Source of the DNA: Cavia porcellus
Taxonomy: Eukaryota > Chordata > Mammalia > Rodentia > Caviidae
NCBI RefSeq assembly: GCF_034190915.1
Contig: NW_026947500.1
Span: forward strand, 22,008,501-22,072,500
Direction of reading: 5' to 3'
Length of the DNA: 64,000 nt
A program made the position numbers and the translations under genes. This document shows positions 34,652 to 46,879 of the stretch, one piece after another. Under the pieces are notes generated by a model, which was not told the DNA's origin, ran no database searches, and saw only the letters and a program-made list of their open reading frames with translations. Every line of letters starts with the position of its first letter. Positions within the stretch are counted from its first letter, which is position 1.

Positions 34652-34996
34652 ATCCTTGAAGGAGTTTAGTTCTTGAGTCAGGAGCATGCATTTGCATTTT
34701 CCCCCACCAGTGTCAGAACCTGTTTCTTTATCGCCAGCTCCTTTTTGTAAACACTGTTTTGTGTATTCAGAAACTCAGTTGCTCATTGGTGAAATGTGAG
34801 GTTGCAGTAAAGGATCTCCAAGGTCGATCTGCAGCATTTCAAAAAAGAATCTATTCTTCTATGTCTGTAGGAAATTGTTTTCGTCCAGGGCCGTCTCTCA
34901 TCTATAATGGTTTTGTGTTTAGACTGTTTGCCACTAGGTGGCAGTATAAAAAAAAAGTTAGCCAGGAAAAATGATAAATCTTTTCTTGGTTGTTCT
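34652..34996. other. Intronic sequence, no gene seen
   Basis: I see nothing specific in it. Confidence 0.5.
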
Positions 34997-35232
34997 TTCT
35001 GAGACAAGGTCTATATAGTGCAGACAAGCTTTGAAATCCCTGTAGAGTCCAGGCTAGCCTGCAACCTGCAGCCCTTCTACCTGAGCTGAGCTTCCCGAGT
35101 ACTGGGATTTCAGGTGTGCACCATCATGCCCTGCTGCCTAATGATCTTTTTTATTTTTTTGTGGTGCTGCAGATTGAATCCAGGGTTCACACATGCTAGG
35201 CAAATGTGCTACTACTGAGCTGCATGCCCACT
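34997..35232 (-). repeat. Composite B1 + ID SINE
   Basis: Reverse B1 part (ctgagacaaggtctatatag ... caccatcatgccctg), then a reverse ID part (gtggtgctgcagattgaatc ... ctactactgagctgcatgcc). Confidence 0.85.
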
Positions 35233-35393
35233 TCAGCTTAACTAGCTTTTTAGTTTACTTTAAAATAGAAATTTAGGGAACTAAAGTTTGGGTTGTCTGC
35301 TTTAACAATTTATAGCTATAGACAGTCTCAATATACTTCATTGTTTCTAGGGTTTATACTTCTTTTGATCTAGTCATAAAACTCCTGTAGTCT

Positions 35394-35510
35394 CCCAAGC
35401 CATGTGTGGTGACAGGCCTACAATCCCTGCACTTGGGAGGCTGAGGTAGGAGGATCGCCATGAGTTTGAGGCCAGCCTGGGCTATAGTCAGACCCTGTCT
35501 AAAAAACAAA
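35394..35510 (+). repeat. B1-type SINE
   Basis: catgtgtggtgacaggccta ... ggaggctgaggtaggaggat ... agaccctgtctaaaaaac. Confidence 0.9.
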
Positions 35511-36052
35511 GGACTTGTATCTTTCCATAGCAATATTGGGTATTTGTGGGGAAGAAAAAAAGACATTTAAATCACATAATTTTATTTTACAAAATACTTT
35601 TATGATAACATTAAAATGTGGTAATTATAGAAACTTTGTAAATCATGTCATTTAAAGAAGAAATTTTAAGTTACTCTCAGAAATTACCTATGTCATGTAT
35701 TTGTTAAATTTCTTCCTAGCATTTTTTTGTACATACAAAATTAAAATCACAATGAATGTTCAGTTTTACACATTGCTTTTTAAATTGTTACACTGTTTTA
35801 TCTTATATCATCAACTGTCTTTTCACATGGTTTTACTGTTGTATAAATCATTATAAATTCACCAAATCTGGTATTATTGGGTACTTATTGCTTCTAGATT
35901 TTTACTGTAATAAGTAATGCTGTTATGAGCCTATATCATCCTTTAGGATATATTCTTAGAAATTGAGATATTGGGTAAAACAGTAAGAATTTTAATGCTT
36001 GACTACTGTCCAAGCTTTATGCTGCTGTAATAGAATCCTTGAAAGGAATTTA
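35511..36052. other. Intronic sequence with possible old L1 relic
   Basis: About 35720-35985 (cacatggttttactgttgta, gtaatgctgttatgagcc) looks like an ancient minus-strand L1/L2 end. No gene is seen. Confidence 0.4.
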
Positions 36053-36065
36053 TTTCTTATTATTC

Positions 36066-36141
36066 TTTTTTTTTTTTTTTTTTTTTTTTTTTTGGTACCT
36101 GATATTGACCTCATGACCCTGTGCTTGCCAGGCAGGTACTG
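36066..36141 (-). repeat. Truncated ID-like SINE
   Basis: T-run, ggtacctgatattgacctca, ending at gcttgccaggcaggtac. Duplication tttcttattattc (36053-36065) / tttcttactattc (36142-36154) shows an independent truncated insertion. Confidence 0.85.
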
Positions 36142-36202
36142 TTTCTTACTATTCTGGAGGCTGAGAAGTTTAAAATCCTGGAGCCTGCATGAGATGAGGG
36201 CT

Positions 36203-36412
36203 GGTTTTTTTTTTTTTTTTTTTTTAACTCTCTCTCCTTCCCTCCCTTTGCCTTCCCTTTCCCCTCTGTACTGGATTTTGAACCCAAGGCCTTCACACTG
36301 AACTACATTCCTAGCCCTTTTTTTCAAGATAGTATATTGCTAAATTGTTCGTGTTGGTCATCTTCCTGCCTCAGCCTCCCAGTACTAAGCTACCACACCC
36401 AGCTTTGGCAAG
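36203..36412 (-). repeat. Composite ID + B1 SINE
   Basis: Long T-run, then ctgtactggattttgaacccaag...ctagccc, then gcctcagcctcccagtacta. Confidence 0.75.
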
Positions 36413-36794
36413 GGCTGTCTTCTTCCTAACAGCAGTTAGAAGGGCAAGAAAATCAATACATGCAAAAGAGAAAAGTCATCCTTTTATCAGTAATCCATTG
36501 TTTTAATAACTAACCCATTCCAGAGATAACATTAATCCTTCCTGAGGACTCTGCCTTCATGTTCTAATCATCTCTTAAAGGAGGGCACATTAACAAGTAA
36601 CTTCTCGGAAAGGCTTTACAAATACACTCTCCAAACAACAGAGCCCATCTTGCCACATTTGCCTCATTTTTGGTAACACTGAGTTTTGTGGTATGGGCTT
36701 TTTTTTTTTAATGTGGGGCAGGGAACTATGTTTATAGCATTTGATTAATGGAACTCAATTACAAACTGAATGTGGGTTTTCAGTGAGATGCCAT

Positions 36795-37295
36795 ACTTAA
36801 GAGAATTTAGCACAGTGCCTCACACATGGCAAGCACTCAGTAATTTGTAGCTGTCATAATTTTTAGAATGCCTTCAAGAAGTGACATGTAACCAGACAAG
36901 AGACTGGGCCCTCCTGGGTCACAAACCTAACAGTGAGGGAACCCAGCGTGGTGGCAGGAAGAGGGGAATTGCAAAGATTCTGGGCCAGGTTTCTTGACTT
37001 TGGGAAGACATTTGAGCTTTACTGGTGAGGGTGATTGGGAGCCTTGAGGATTGCAAACAGATTGATCTGATTTGCATGGTTAAAAACTAACCCAGATGTC
37101 TTAGAGAGTGAATACGGGGCAGTTCCATATAAAGTCTGGCTACAGAGCAGGCACCATTCTTGGGCAGGCTACTTAAACTCTCTGATTTTTCTCATCTTCA
37201 ATAAGATTTCCTCCATAGAGTGTGAGGGTTGAGTAAAACACTATGTATAAAGCACTTGGAGTGGTTCCTGCTATATAGGAGCTATTTTAAGCATT
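36795..37295 (+). repeat. MIR-type and related ancient repeats
   Basis: acagtgcctcacacatggcaagcactcagtaa at 36812 and the segment 37120-37295 (gcaggctacttaaactctct, ttctcatcttcaataag, ataaagcacttggagtgg) follow MIR order. 36950-37075 resembles another old interspersed repeat. Confidence 0.55.
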
Positions 37296-37605
37296 TGTGT
37301 AATAGAATGCAAAAGTCTGGTGGCAGAATATGGAACACATCTAGTACTTCCCTCCACTTAGCATTAGACTCACCTCTTCTGTGAAAAACCCAAACTGAAC
37401 CTGACCCTGAGGCTGACTGAGGTCCAGCCAACCCTACCTGGCCCCTCTCCTCTGCCTGGGGATGCCTTGGACACCTCCTCTTGAATTGGACATATGACTG
37501 GCCAGGCCTGGCTGAGCTTCTGCTTACCCAGACACCTGCATGGCACCCCAATTTGAAGAGCAGCCCCCAACTGGCCACTGTTGATATTAATTAATTTAAA
37601 GTAAG
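37296..37605. other. Intronic sequence, no gene seen
   Basis: A GC-richer stretch. Overlapping minus-strand ORFs of 66 and 98 codons lack family features. Confidence 0.5.
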
Positions 37606-37735
37606 GCCAGCTACCATGGCACCTACCTATAGTCCCAGCTATTCGGGAGGCTGAAGCAATAGCATTACTTCAACCCAGGAATCTGAGACAGCCTAGGCAA
37701 CATAGACCCAAACTCTTTAAAAAACAAAACAAAAT
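37606..37735 (+). repeat. B1/Alu-related SINE
   Basis: tatagtcccagctattcggg, aggctgaagcaatagcatta, agacagcctaggcaacatag, A-rich end. Confidence 0.75.
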
Positions 37736-38959
37736 TAAGATGACTTACTGTGGCTGTACTACAAAAACCACTGAGTTGTATACCCACAGAGAGAGGAATT
37801 TTATGGTATGTGAATTGTACCTCAGTAAAACTTATAAAAATCAAATATTTCTGAACAAACACTTTAAAAAATATCTTTGATTATAAAAGTAGTCACACAT
37901 AAAGGAAACTGGAAACTGTATTTAAGTAGATAGAAGGAAAATATGTGGAGGTGTATATCACCATAGTAGCACCACGTAGAGAGTGTTAACATGTGGGGAC
38001 CTTTTCTTCCATTATTTTTATATTCCATGTGTAGATTACTTTTATACTGGTGAAAATGCTTCTAGATATAGAATTTAGTATCTTTATTAGTAGTATACTC
38101 ATTTAAAATGCTGTCATAAATTCTTCTTTATAAACATGTTAATTGGCCTACAGCGAGCCAGTGTACAAAGGTATTATAAATTAATCATACCCTCTTGTCA
38201 GATACTTTTCATAATGAGATGACCTCTCTGATTACCTTTGATATATGCTAGGTACATCAAAGATTCTAAAGACTTCTAACATATTAAATACATATTTTCC
38301 AGTTGTATTGCACAAAAAGTGGGGCCTTTGCTAGCCTACAGGGTGTCCCTGTTCAGGCGTCAAGCTCCTGGGCAAATGTAGTCCCTGAGTGTCCGGGCCT
38401 GGGGCTAGGATCCACCTGTTCACAACCTATGGGTGCCTTGCTGCAGTGGTCAGCCTACTCTGAATGGAAACCCCATTTATATTTCTCCAATAACAAACAA
38501 GGAAATGTTCTTTAACCTCTAATGAATAATGTAAGATGAGAATTTAACCTTTTTTTAAACAGTCAATTTGGCCAAGTTCCATGTTTTGCATAATCTTTCC
38601 TTTCCCTGCTGATTTTTGGCATTCTTTATCATGTATTAAATTCTCCTCTCTACTCTGATAAAAATATTTTGCTGAGTTTTAGAACAATGATGCTATTCTT
38701 AATATAGTTAAAGACCATTTGTTCATTAGATATATGTTTCACTGCTCTGATTTGTTTAAATTTACTTATTTTTAGTTACTAATTTTAACACTTAAGTCAT
38801 TTCTTTGCATCTTGAATGAAAGTGAACTAGACAAAGGTGGATTACTGGTTTCATGCTACCGTACATTTAAATGACTCGATTTCTAGATATTATATGTAAC
38901 AGACACACTTTCATCCACTTAGAAGAAGTTCACCTTTCCTCTTTTTGTTTGTTTTTTAG
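37736..38959. other. FANCC: Intron immediately upstream of the first FANCC exon in the window
   Basis: AT-rich with no identified repeat. Its last 30 bases form the pyrimidine tract and acceptor of the exon at 38960. Confidence 0.6.
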
Positions 38960-39073
38960 GGCCTGTTATCTCATATACTTTCTGCATTCAGATTTAATAT
39001 AAAAGAATTTGATCTTTTCACTCAAGGCCTTGGGTATGAGCCTGTAGATTACTGTCCTGCTTTGCTTAAAAAT
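38960..39073 (+). CDS. FANCC: FANCC internal coding exon (human c.346-456 equivalent)
   Basis: FANCC is a helical-repeat subunit of the nuclear Fanconi anaemia core complex, which drives FANCD2/FANCI monoubiquitination in DNA interstrand-crosslink repair. This exon reads in phase 0 as 38 codons. It begins [10 protein letters not shown], contains [13 protein letters not shown], and ends ALLKN, which I recognise from human FANCC (residues about 116-152). The acceptor is a strong pyrimidine tract ending ttttttag and the donor is gtgagta. It is 114 nt long against 111 nt in human, so there is one extra codon, in the stretch just before LFTQ. It lies 868 bp from the next exon, which continues the protein. 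Identification rests on remembered family sequence, but three consecutive exons with matching lengths and phases make it firm. Confidence 0.95.
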
Positions 39074-39941
39074 GTGAGTATATTAAATGTATTAGTATTG
39101 AAATTTTCATTGTTGAATGTACCATCAGCCAAAGGATAAATGGAAACATTTCAGTCCTCCCAGGGAACTGTTTAACTTTTCTTTGTTTATCTCTTCTTAC
39201 CTTGGTCAGGGTTATGGCCATGTAGGGAAGAATTGAGAGGTGGAAGTTTGTGAAAAAGAAGAAAACCAGGAAACATTTTAGTCAGCCTCTCTTTCTTATA
39301 ACACGTCTCACTTACTCATTTAAGGATTTTGGAAACAAGAGAATTTCTAAACTAGGAACACAGTCTTGTGCTGTTGAATAAATCTTGTATTTAATATAAA
39401 CTTATTGGAATTTATGTTAAAGCATGGCAGAAAATTCACTAAACAACCTTGTAAATAGTATTACATATTTACATCTTAGTATTTAAGCTGTGTTTACATT
39501 TGCCTATAATTTTAGCCAAATCCAAGAAATTTAAATTTATTATCTTGATATAACTTCTAAAAATGTTATGAGATTTTTAATGTATGTTAACCATTTTGGT
39601 TGTTTGGAAGTATTACACATGAAAAGCATTTTTTAAGATAAAGCAATAATAAGTGAACTCTACATTTTTAACTGCATGGATTTGGTTTTAATTCTTAGAA
39701 AGTTAATGATCAGCCTACTGTTCATTCCCTAGATAGGAATGCAGAAAATATACATTAAACATGAAGTCTACTTATTAGTAAATATGATTTGGCACTGCTT
39801 TCTTTTCACTCTAACAAAATAAAGCATAAGGAGAATGTGGGGGGAAGGAATCTCAACGGAAGTATCACTCACCAAGAAAAATAGAACTGATGTAATCCTG
39901 TTTGCAGTTTGAGTTAACCTGCAATTGATTTTGTTTCACAG
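39074..39941 (+). other. FANCC: FANCC intron, 868 bp
   Basis: This is the short intron between two coding exons, gtgagta to tttcacag. It is AT-rich unique sequence; I see no repeat or gene in it. Confidence 0.9.
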
Positions 39942-40006
39942 ATGGTTTTATCATTAGTGTCCAAACTGAGAGAGAGTCATCTTAATGGATTTAACACTCG
40001 AAGGCG
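39942..40006 (+). CDS. FANCC: FANCC internal coding exon (human c.457-521 equivalent)
   Basis: This 65-nt exon starts in phase 0 right after a tttcacag acceptor and ends two bases into a codon at a gtaggt donor. It reads MVLSLVSKLRESHLNGFNTR plus an arginine and a split codon (cg|g). Human FANCC has nearly the same segment at residues 153-174, with the same length and phase. The leading ATG is internal, not a translation start. The encoded stretch belongs to the N-terminal helical part of the protein. It is followed by an 18.4-kb intron that is mostly L1 debris. Confidence is high because the split codon is completed exactly by the exon at 58456. Confidence 0.95.
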
Positions 40007-40697
40007 GTAGGTGTTAAACTAAACATCCCTCTTCTCCAGTTTCAAAATGTATCAGCTCAGTTACTAGAGAAAAATGTTCTAATTCATAGGAAATGCATGC
40101 TCATAGGTACAGTTGAATTCTGTGTAGAGAAATTAATTTAGGGGAATACATGGCAAATTTGTGAGTTTTTGCACACTTCCTTTATAATCACTGTTCTCTC
40201 AATTTTTGCGGGGCAGTAATCAAATCATGCAACATCTTCGGTGTACGCATTAGATAAAAGACTTACCTACATAGTAAAGAATACGAAAGAGAAGACCACT
40301 GTGGCTCACCCTGGAATTTCTTACTATATAAGAGAAGAATGTGTACAGATGCAAATGCGTGCCCCACTCGTACTGCTCCCCGCCACTGTGTGTGTGCATG
40401 TGTGCAGGCACACGGAATATTTACAGGGCAACAGCTATTTGATTTGCGCATATGACCTATTTTAAGAAACAAAGTTTCAAAGTCTAGACTAAACAAATCT
40501 AATAGATTCAGAAAGAGTAAAAGGCAATTAATCACATTACAAATGTTTCTTCATTCTGTGAAGGTATTCAGAATTGTTTTCATTGGTGAGGATTTCATTT
40601 TTAAGAAATCATTAACCAAGGAAACCTAGGAATTGAGGCACTTTTGTGAATTTTTTAAAAAACTGTTGCAAATTAAAGCTGTATTAGAAGTCTTTGG
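40007..40697 (+). other. FANCC: Start of the 18.4-kb FANCC intron
   Basis: It begins with the gtaggt donor. Otherwise it is apparently unique sequence with no gene seen. Confidence 0.7.
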
Positions 40698-40830
40698 GAT
40701 TCTGGCATGGTGGCACATGCCTGTAATCCCAACACTTGGAAGGTGGGCAGGAGGATTGCCATGAATTCAAGGCTAGCTTGGGCTACATAGCAAGATTTTG
40801 TTTTTAAAAACAAACAAACAAAAATGCCTT
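40698..40830 (+). repeat. B1-type SINE
   Basis: ggcatggtggcacatgcctg ... gggctacatagcaagatttt, A-rich tail. Confidence 0.88.
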
Positions 40831-41009
40831 TGCCTTCACAGCTTTAGAAATTGGGGCATCTAATCATTAAAGTAAAACATAAAATTCTTAGAAGAAAATA
40901 TTGAAAAAAATTCTCATGGCCTTGTATTTGGTAATGATTTTTTTAGAAACACCATCTATAATATTGTCAAAAAAGAAAGCTAGATAAGTTAGACTATTAA
41001 AATTAAGAA

Positions 41010-41097
41010 CTTTTGAGCTGAGAATTTATGTAGCTTATTGATAAATTACTTGCCTAGCATGTATGAGACCCAGGTTCAACCTCCAGTACCATATCTT
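41010..41097 (+). repeat. Diverged ID-like SINE
   Basis: agctgagaatttatgtagct ... cctagcatgtatgagaccca ... ctccagtacca. Confidence 0.6.
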
Positions 41098-41671
41098 AAA
41101 AAGGAACATCGGACTTGAGCAGACATTCCTTCAAACAGCTGGCCCATAAGCACACAAGATGCTAGTCATCACTAATTATTAGAGATGTAAATCAAAGTCA
41201 GAATGAAATTCTACTTTATATCCATACGATGACTATAATAACAATAAAAAAAGATGGAAAAAGTAACAAATTGGTAAGAATGCAAAGAAATTGGGAAATA
41301 GAAAATGGTGCCAGGAAAAAAAATGATGAAAAAGAGTTTAGCATTTTACCTAAAAAATTGAACACAGAAGTACTGTGCGACCCAGAAAACCCAGTGCTAT
41401 GAGTGTTCACATGCAAAAGAACTGAAAGTAGAACTTGAACAGGTATCTGTACACCAATGTTCATTAGCAGCAGTAGCTAAAATGTAGGAGCAACTCAAAT
41501 GTCTTATCAACAGATGAGTGGACAAAAAAGGGTGTTATACACATGTGGTAGAATACTATGCAGCTATATAAAGGAATACAGTTTTTATATATAAAAATAT
41601 AGATGAGCCTTGAAAGCATCATTCAAGCTTAGTGAAACAAGCCAGACACAGAAGATAAATGTTTTAAGTCC

Positions 41672-41723
41672 ACTTAAACATTAAATGTTTAAACATTGTA
41701 ATTTAAACATTTAATGTTTAAGT
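41672..41723. repeat. Inverted repeat, 22-bp perfect arms, 8-bp loop
   Basis: Arms at 41672-41693 and 41702-41723 are exact reverse complements, built on ttaaacattaaatgttta. The loop is cattgtaa. It lies in L1 3'-end sequence. Confidence 0.85.
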
Positions 41724-41960
41724 CCTAGAATAGGCATAATCACAGAGACAGAAAGCAGAATAGAGGTTACTAGGAGCTGGAAAGAGGAGAAAAAAGTAGA
41801 GTTTTTAAATGTGTTCAGTATTTATATTAGGAATGATTAATACTTTTGAACATAGATAGGTAATGAGACATAGTACATTAAATATAATGTCAGCACATTG
41901 TTATCATGTACAAATGCATATATAAGTATTCCATTTTACCACAGTAAAAAATTAAACAAG

Positions 41961-43050
41961 AAAAAAATCAAATGTAATACCACTCTGCATATGCCCTCAA
42001 ATGACTAAAATTTAAAACACATGAGTGTGTGTTGAAGAAGATGTGAATTCCTTATACAGTGCTTGTGAGAATGTGAGATAATACAACCACTTTGGTGAAC
42101 AATATGGCACTTTATTATAGAGTTAAATACATGCCGTGCAACTTACCAATTCCTCTATTACTTACTAATAACCAAAACATAAGTACTCACCAATACTTGT
42201 ACATGAAAGTTCAGAGGTGCTTTATTTGTAATGGTTCAAACCTAGAAATAATCCAAAGAACAATCAACAAATTTTTAAAAGTCTTAACCATCATTTAAAA
42301 ATTGAAATGACAAAGTCATAGACTATGAGACGGTATTTTCAAATCATGCATTTGATAAAGGACTCTTACCTAGAATATGTGAAAAACTCAGTGGTTAGAA
42401 GACAACATAGTAATAGGCAAAATATTAAAATACACTTTTCACAAAAAATACACAGCCATTAGTATATTAATATTCATAGCATTATTCATAGTAGGCAAAA
42501 AGTGCAAGCATCCCAAAAGTCTGTGAACTCATAAATAGCAGTATCAAAATGTGAATGTCCTTAAAATAGACGGTTTGCTCAATAAGAAGGAACTGATCCT
42601 TCTGCAACATGGGTGAGCCTGAGAAATGTGCTAAGTAAAAGAAGCCATTCACAAAAGACTACATAATGTGATGATTCCATTTGCATGAAATGTTCAAACA
42701 GACAAATACAGAGACAGACACTAAATTAATTGTATCTGAAAGTAGGAACACAGATTTTTTTTTTTTGGTAAGGTAATGAAAATGTTCTAAAACTAGATGA
42801 TGGTGATGATTTTTGAACTTGAAAAATTTATTAAACATCAGTATTAGGGCATCTGAAATAGGTAACTCATGTGGTATTAATATATACATAAAAATAAGAA
42901 TATCTAGGGTACTTGAAGAATACTTACACAAATTTAGTTATATGTCAAATACATCAAGTTGATTTAGCTGTGAGGTGAATGTTAAATAATGGATCTTTTG
43001 AATAACTGAATTAAAGTTTTTCAAAATAAATTTAAAAATTGATAGGATGC
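41961..43050 (+). repeat. Ancient L1 3'-end relics
   Basis: Two degraded segments (gaacaatatggcactttattat; gcaacatgggtgagcctgag) follow late L1 ORF2/3' UTR order. No frame survives. Confidence 0.5.
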
Positions 43051-43339
43051 AATGTGTATGTACTGTCTACACCTGACTCCCAAAATATAGAGTGATAATT
43101 TTTAAAAATCAGCTGAGGATGAACATCATCAACATTACCATAAAATTGTGATCAAGTGGAAATGCTCTGTCACAGACTTTGAAGTTGTTTGAAACCTATG
43201 AAATTGACCAAAAGATTAGTATCCAAAATATAGAAACGACTCCAGCAAATCAGTCCTAAAGAGGCAAACAGTGCAGTATGAAAGTGAGAAAAGAGCATCA
43301 GCAGTGATTACCAAAAGAGGAAAATTAAGTAAATCATAA

Positions 43340-44400
43340 ACATTAAAGGAATTGTTCAGGAGCAACATCAGAAAAATGGCAGAACAGAAAGCAGAGATCT
43401 TATTCCTACACAGGGATAGCCCCCTAATATATAGCCCCAAATCATCTATGAGAACAATAGGAACCAGTAAAGAAGTTGCCATACTACAGACAAGCTCAGA
43501 GTCAGAAATGCCTGCATCAGGATTGGTAAGGAAAAAGATATTTCATATCAGCAGTGATAACCTGGCACAGCTTGACAAGATTAGAAGGAGAAGCCCAACT
43601 TATTTCTCCCTTGAGAGGAAACGAGAAAAGTCAAGTGTGGATTGAGCATATCAGCATTTTGGGGAGCACTCTTGTGGAAAGCCAGCAGGCTTTGGATGCC
43701 TGAGGGTCACAGGGAACACGAGAAAGCTCAGTGGTTTGTTATGGTGCTGAGACCTGACAGTTTTATAGAGCAAGGCTGGCACTGCTCAGTAGGCTTGGGG
43801 TAAAGTGCAAAGCTTGGGGCTCTACAATGGGGAGAAAGAGAAGAGTGGGGCATTCTGGCTGTCCTGGGGAATATCAAAGGAATGGTTCTCGCTTGGATGG
43901 CATGTAGTATGAACAGGAGACTGGCATTCTTTGGAAGCCTGAGACCATGAAGTATAAGAGAATTCGGTAACCTGTTGCAGCACCAGAGAATCAATAGTAC
44001 TCCAAACAGACATGAAAGGGAGCAAAAAGATTATAAGCTCTTAAAAAATGAAACAGTAAAGCCCTCTAATTGAAAAATTACATTCATAGGCCCAGAGAAG
44101 AAACCATCGCAAGAAAAGGCCTGAGGAATCCCCAGAGTCTCTAGCTGGGACGATTGGTGAAGGTTCCTTTGGGTAAATCCAGTCTGGAAAGACAAGTGAT
44201 TTTTTTTTTCATAACATATGAAACCACAAAATAACACACAAAGGGAAGCATGAATAATCTTCCAAAGCTACTCCAAAGCAACAGGTCTATGAATTACCTG
44301 ACAGATAATTCAAAATAATTATATGTAGAATCTCACTACAGAAGAGCCCAGATAAACAACAAAGTGAAAATTAGGACAATTGACACTGGAGAGTATAATT
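43340..44400 (+). repeat. Probable old L1 5' UTR/ORF1 region
   Basis: aaaaatggcagaacagaaag followed by GC-moderate sequence of the kind seen in older L1 5' ends. The assignment is tentative and no intact ORF is present. Confidence 0.35.
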
Positions 44401-44401
44401 T

Positions 44402-44600
44402 GAGCCAGGTGTGTGATGCATTCCTATAATCCCAGCACTCTGGGAGGCTGAGACAGGAAGATTCCAAGATCAGGCCCAGCTTGGACAAATTTAGAGACTT
44501 AACAGAACTCTATAAATCAATCAGTTGATCAGTCAATCTGGAGGTGTAGCTCAATGTGAAGGCCCTTGGCTCAGAACCCAGTACTACGAAGAAAAAAAAA
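44402..44600 (+). repeat. B1-type SINE followed by ID relic
   Basis: gccaggtgtgtgatgcattc ... ctctgggaggctgagacagg, then ggaggtgtagctcaatgtga ... cagaacccagtactacg and poly(A). Confidence 0.75.
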
Positions 44601-44639
44601 TGGAAAATTTGCGAGTGGGATTTAGTAGCAGACTTGATC

Positions 44640-46160
44640 AAGTAGAATCAAGAAGGAAAAGTAAAAAGTCATGGGAAGCACTGCCGCCCACCCCCCGCCA
44701 CCATCTCTAGCAGCTGCTGTTGCCTGCTGGAATCCCACGTGTGGCACAGGGACTTGGGAACTCTATGCGCCATTAGCTGATGCCAGCACTCACCTGGCTT
44801 TGCACATGTGTGAGAAGGACCCAGGAACTGCAGAACTGGGTACCTGGATTCCCTACAGCACAGGGCAACAGAGTTGCTAACCCAACCTGTCTGAAAAAGA
44901 GAGCAACACGCACAATGAAAGTACTGCATCAGGACTGAAGTGAGACCTGGTGGAGACACCCTTGGAAGATAGCCCTCGATAGGGAGAAAGCTAACTAGGG
45001 ATCTGCTGGGATCCCCTGGAGGACCTGGTCTCAGACCAGGATCACAGGGCCTGTATTCTGCTATGGGAGGCCAGGTCTGGTGGGAGAATCATCTGGGGGT
45101 GGTCCTGAAGAAGACATGCAGTCTAGTGATAGGTTTGAACTCTCGCACTGCTGCCTGCATCCAGCAGAAATCATTGCTTTGAGTAACTATTCGTCAATAT
45201 GGGAAAAAGCTAAAAGCCTTTCTTCTAAAATAAGAAACAAGACAAGAATGTCCTGTCACCACTCCTGTTCAACATAGTCCTTGAAATGTTAGCCAGAGCA
45301 GTCAGACAAGAGAAAGAAATGAAACTGGTATGTATAGGAAAGAATGAAGTCAAAATACTATTTGCAGATGGTGGGATCATTTACTTACAAGATTCAAAAG
45401 ACTCCTAAAATTGATGACCAAATTCAGCAATGTACTGAGACACAAAACAACCACATAATCAGTAGCATTCCTGTACACTAATGAACTCACTGAAAAAACA
45501 ATTAGGAAAGTATTATTCACAATAGTGAATAGACACTGCTTATAAGTACAGATGGCCAATAAATACATGAAAAAATGCTTAGCATTACTTACTGGTCATC
45601 AGAGAAACGTAAATTAAGCCAACACTCAGATATCATGTTACCCCAGAAAGAATGACTGTCATCAACAAAATCTAATTACAACAAATGCTGGTGAGGATTT
45701 GAGGGAAGAGGAGTCCTTCTGCATTGTTGGTGTGAGTGCAAGCTAATATATCCACAGTAGAAATCAGTGTGGCAATACTTGAGACAACCGGAAAAAAATT
45801 CCATTTGACCCAACTATCCTTCTCCAGAGTATTCTCCCAAAAGAGTTAAAATCATCATATTACAGAATTACATGTATACCCATGTTTAGAGGAGCATAAT
45901 TTATAGTAGCTATTTCTTAGAAACACTGTTATATCCAACAACAGATGAATGCATAAGGAAAATGTATATATCTACAATGGAGCTCTACACCCCTGTAAAG
46001 AAATACAAACTTAAGGAATTCATAGGGAAATGGATGTAACTTTAGAGTACAATGTTAAGTGAAATAAGACAGGCACACAAGCTCAAATATTTCATGGTTT
46101 CTCTTAGATGAAAAACTACGTATATGGGAGAGGCACAAATAAAAAGCAAAATAAATAGAA
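44640..46160 (+). repeat. L1 fragment: 5' UTR-like, RT core, ORF2 C-terminus
   Basis: 44660-45110 is GC-rich L1 5' UTR-like. 45250-45410 encodes the RT block [20 protein letters not shown] and a mutated FADG in place of FADD. 45560-46130 is the ORF2 tail. Internal deletions bring these together. Confidence 0.7.
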
Positions 46161-46318
46161 GTTCAAATACTGTGCCATTTACAGTCGGTTGTTTTAAAAT
46201 ATGTTAATTTGTTTCATTTATACTAAAAGTTTATCTTAGTTTAGTTTATTGAAAAGAAAGTTCGTGTTAGTATCTCTTTCTTTTTTGTAAGATTTATTTT
46301 TGTTCTTAAACTTAAGTA

Positions 46319-46450
46319 ACTCCCAGCACTCCGGAGGCTGAAGCAGAAGGATCATTGTGAGTTTGAGACCAGCCTGGGCTGCAAAGAGAGTTCAAGGCCA
46401 ACCTGAACAGCATAGTGAGACCCTGTTTCAAAAAGACAAACAAAACAAGT
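46319..46450 (+). repeat. B1-type SINE
   Basis: tcccagcactccggaggctg ... gaccagcctgggctgcaaag, second gttcaaggccaacctgaaca segment, A-rich tail. Confidence 0.9.
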
Positions 46451-46879
46451 AACTGCTTTTGAAGATAATGACACACAGGGTGATTACTATTGTTTTTCTC
46501 CTATTTGGTTATGAAAATTTTATTTTTTCATAAAATAAAAATTTAAAAATGAAATTATCAAGTCAGAGGAGCACAAAAAATAATTAAGAAAAGTGAAAAA
46601 AAAAAAAAAACCTAAATTACTTAGGGAACAATTTCAAGTGGAACAACATACACATAATAGGAATTGGGAGTCCCAGAAGACAGGAGAGAACGTTTGTAAT
46701 TTGTGCAATTGAAAACAAAGTAGGGAGGAAATGTAAACGAGTAGAATCTTTATGTGATTGAAGTTAATGTGTTATCAGTTTAAAATAAGTTGATGGACAT
46801 CTAAGATAGTTTGTATAAACCTGTGTTAACAAGAAAAAAAGTACTATTAAAAGGATGGAAGGTTCACAAAGGAAAATGA

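Larger units (their letters stand above)
40850..41960 (+). repeat. Decayed L1 ORF2 C-terminus and 3' UTR
   Basis: Plus-strand ORF2 blocks (agatgctagtcatcactaat, atagagtgtatgcagct-like region at 41555) with an ID relic inserted at about 41010-41097. It is stop-riddled. Confidence 0.75.
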
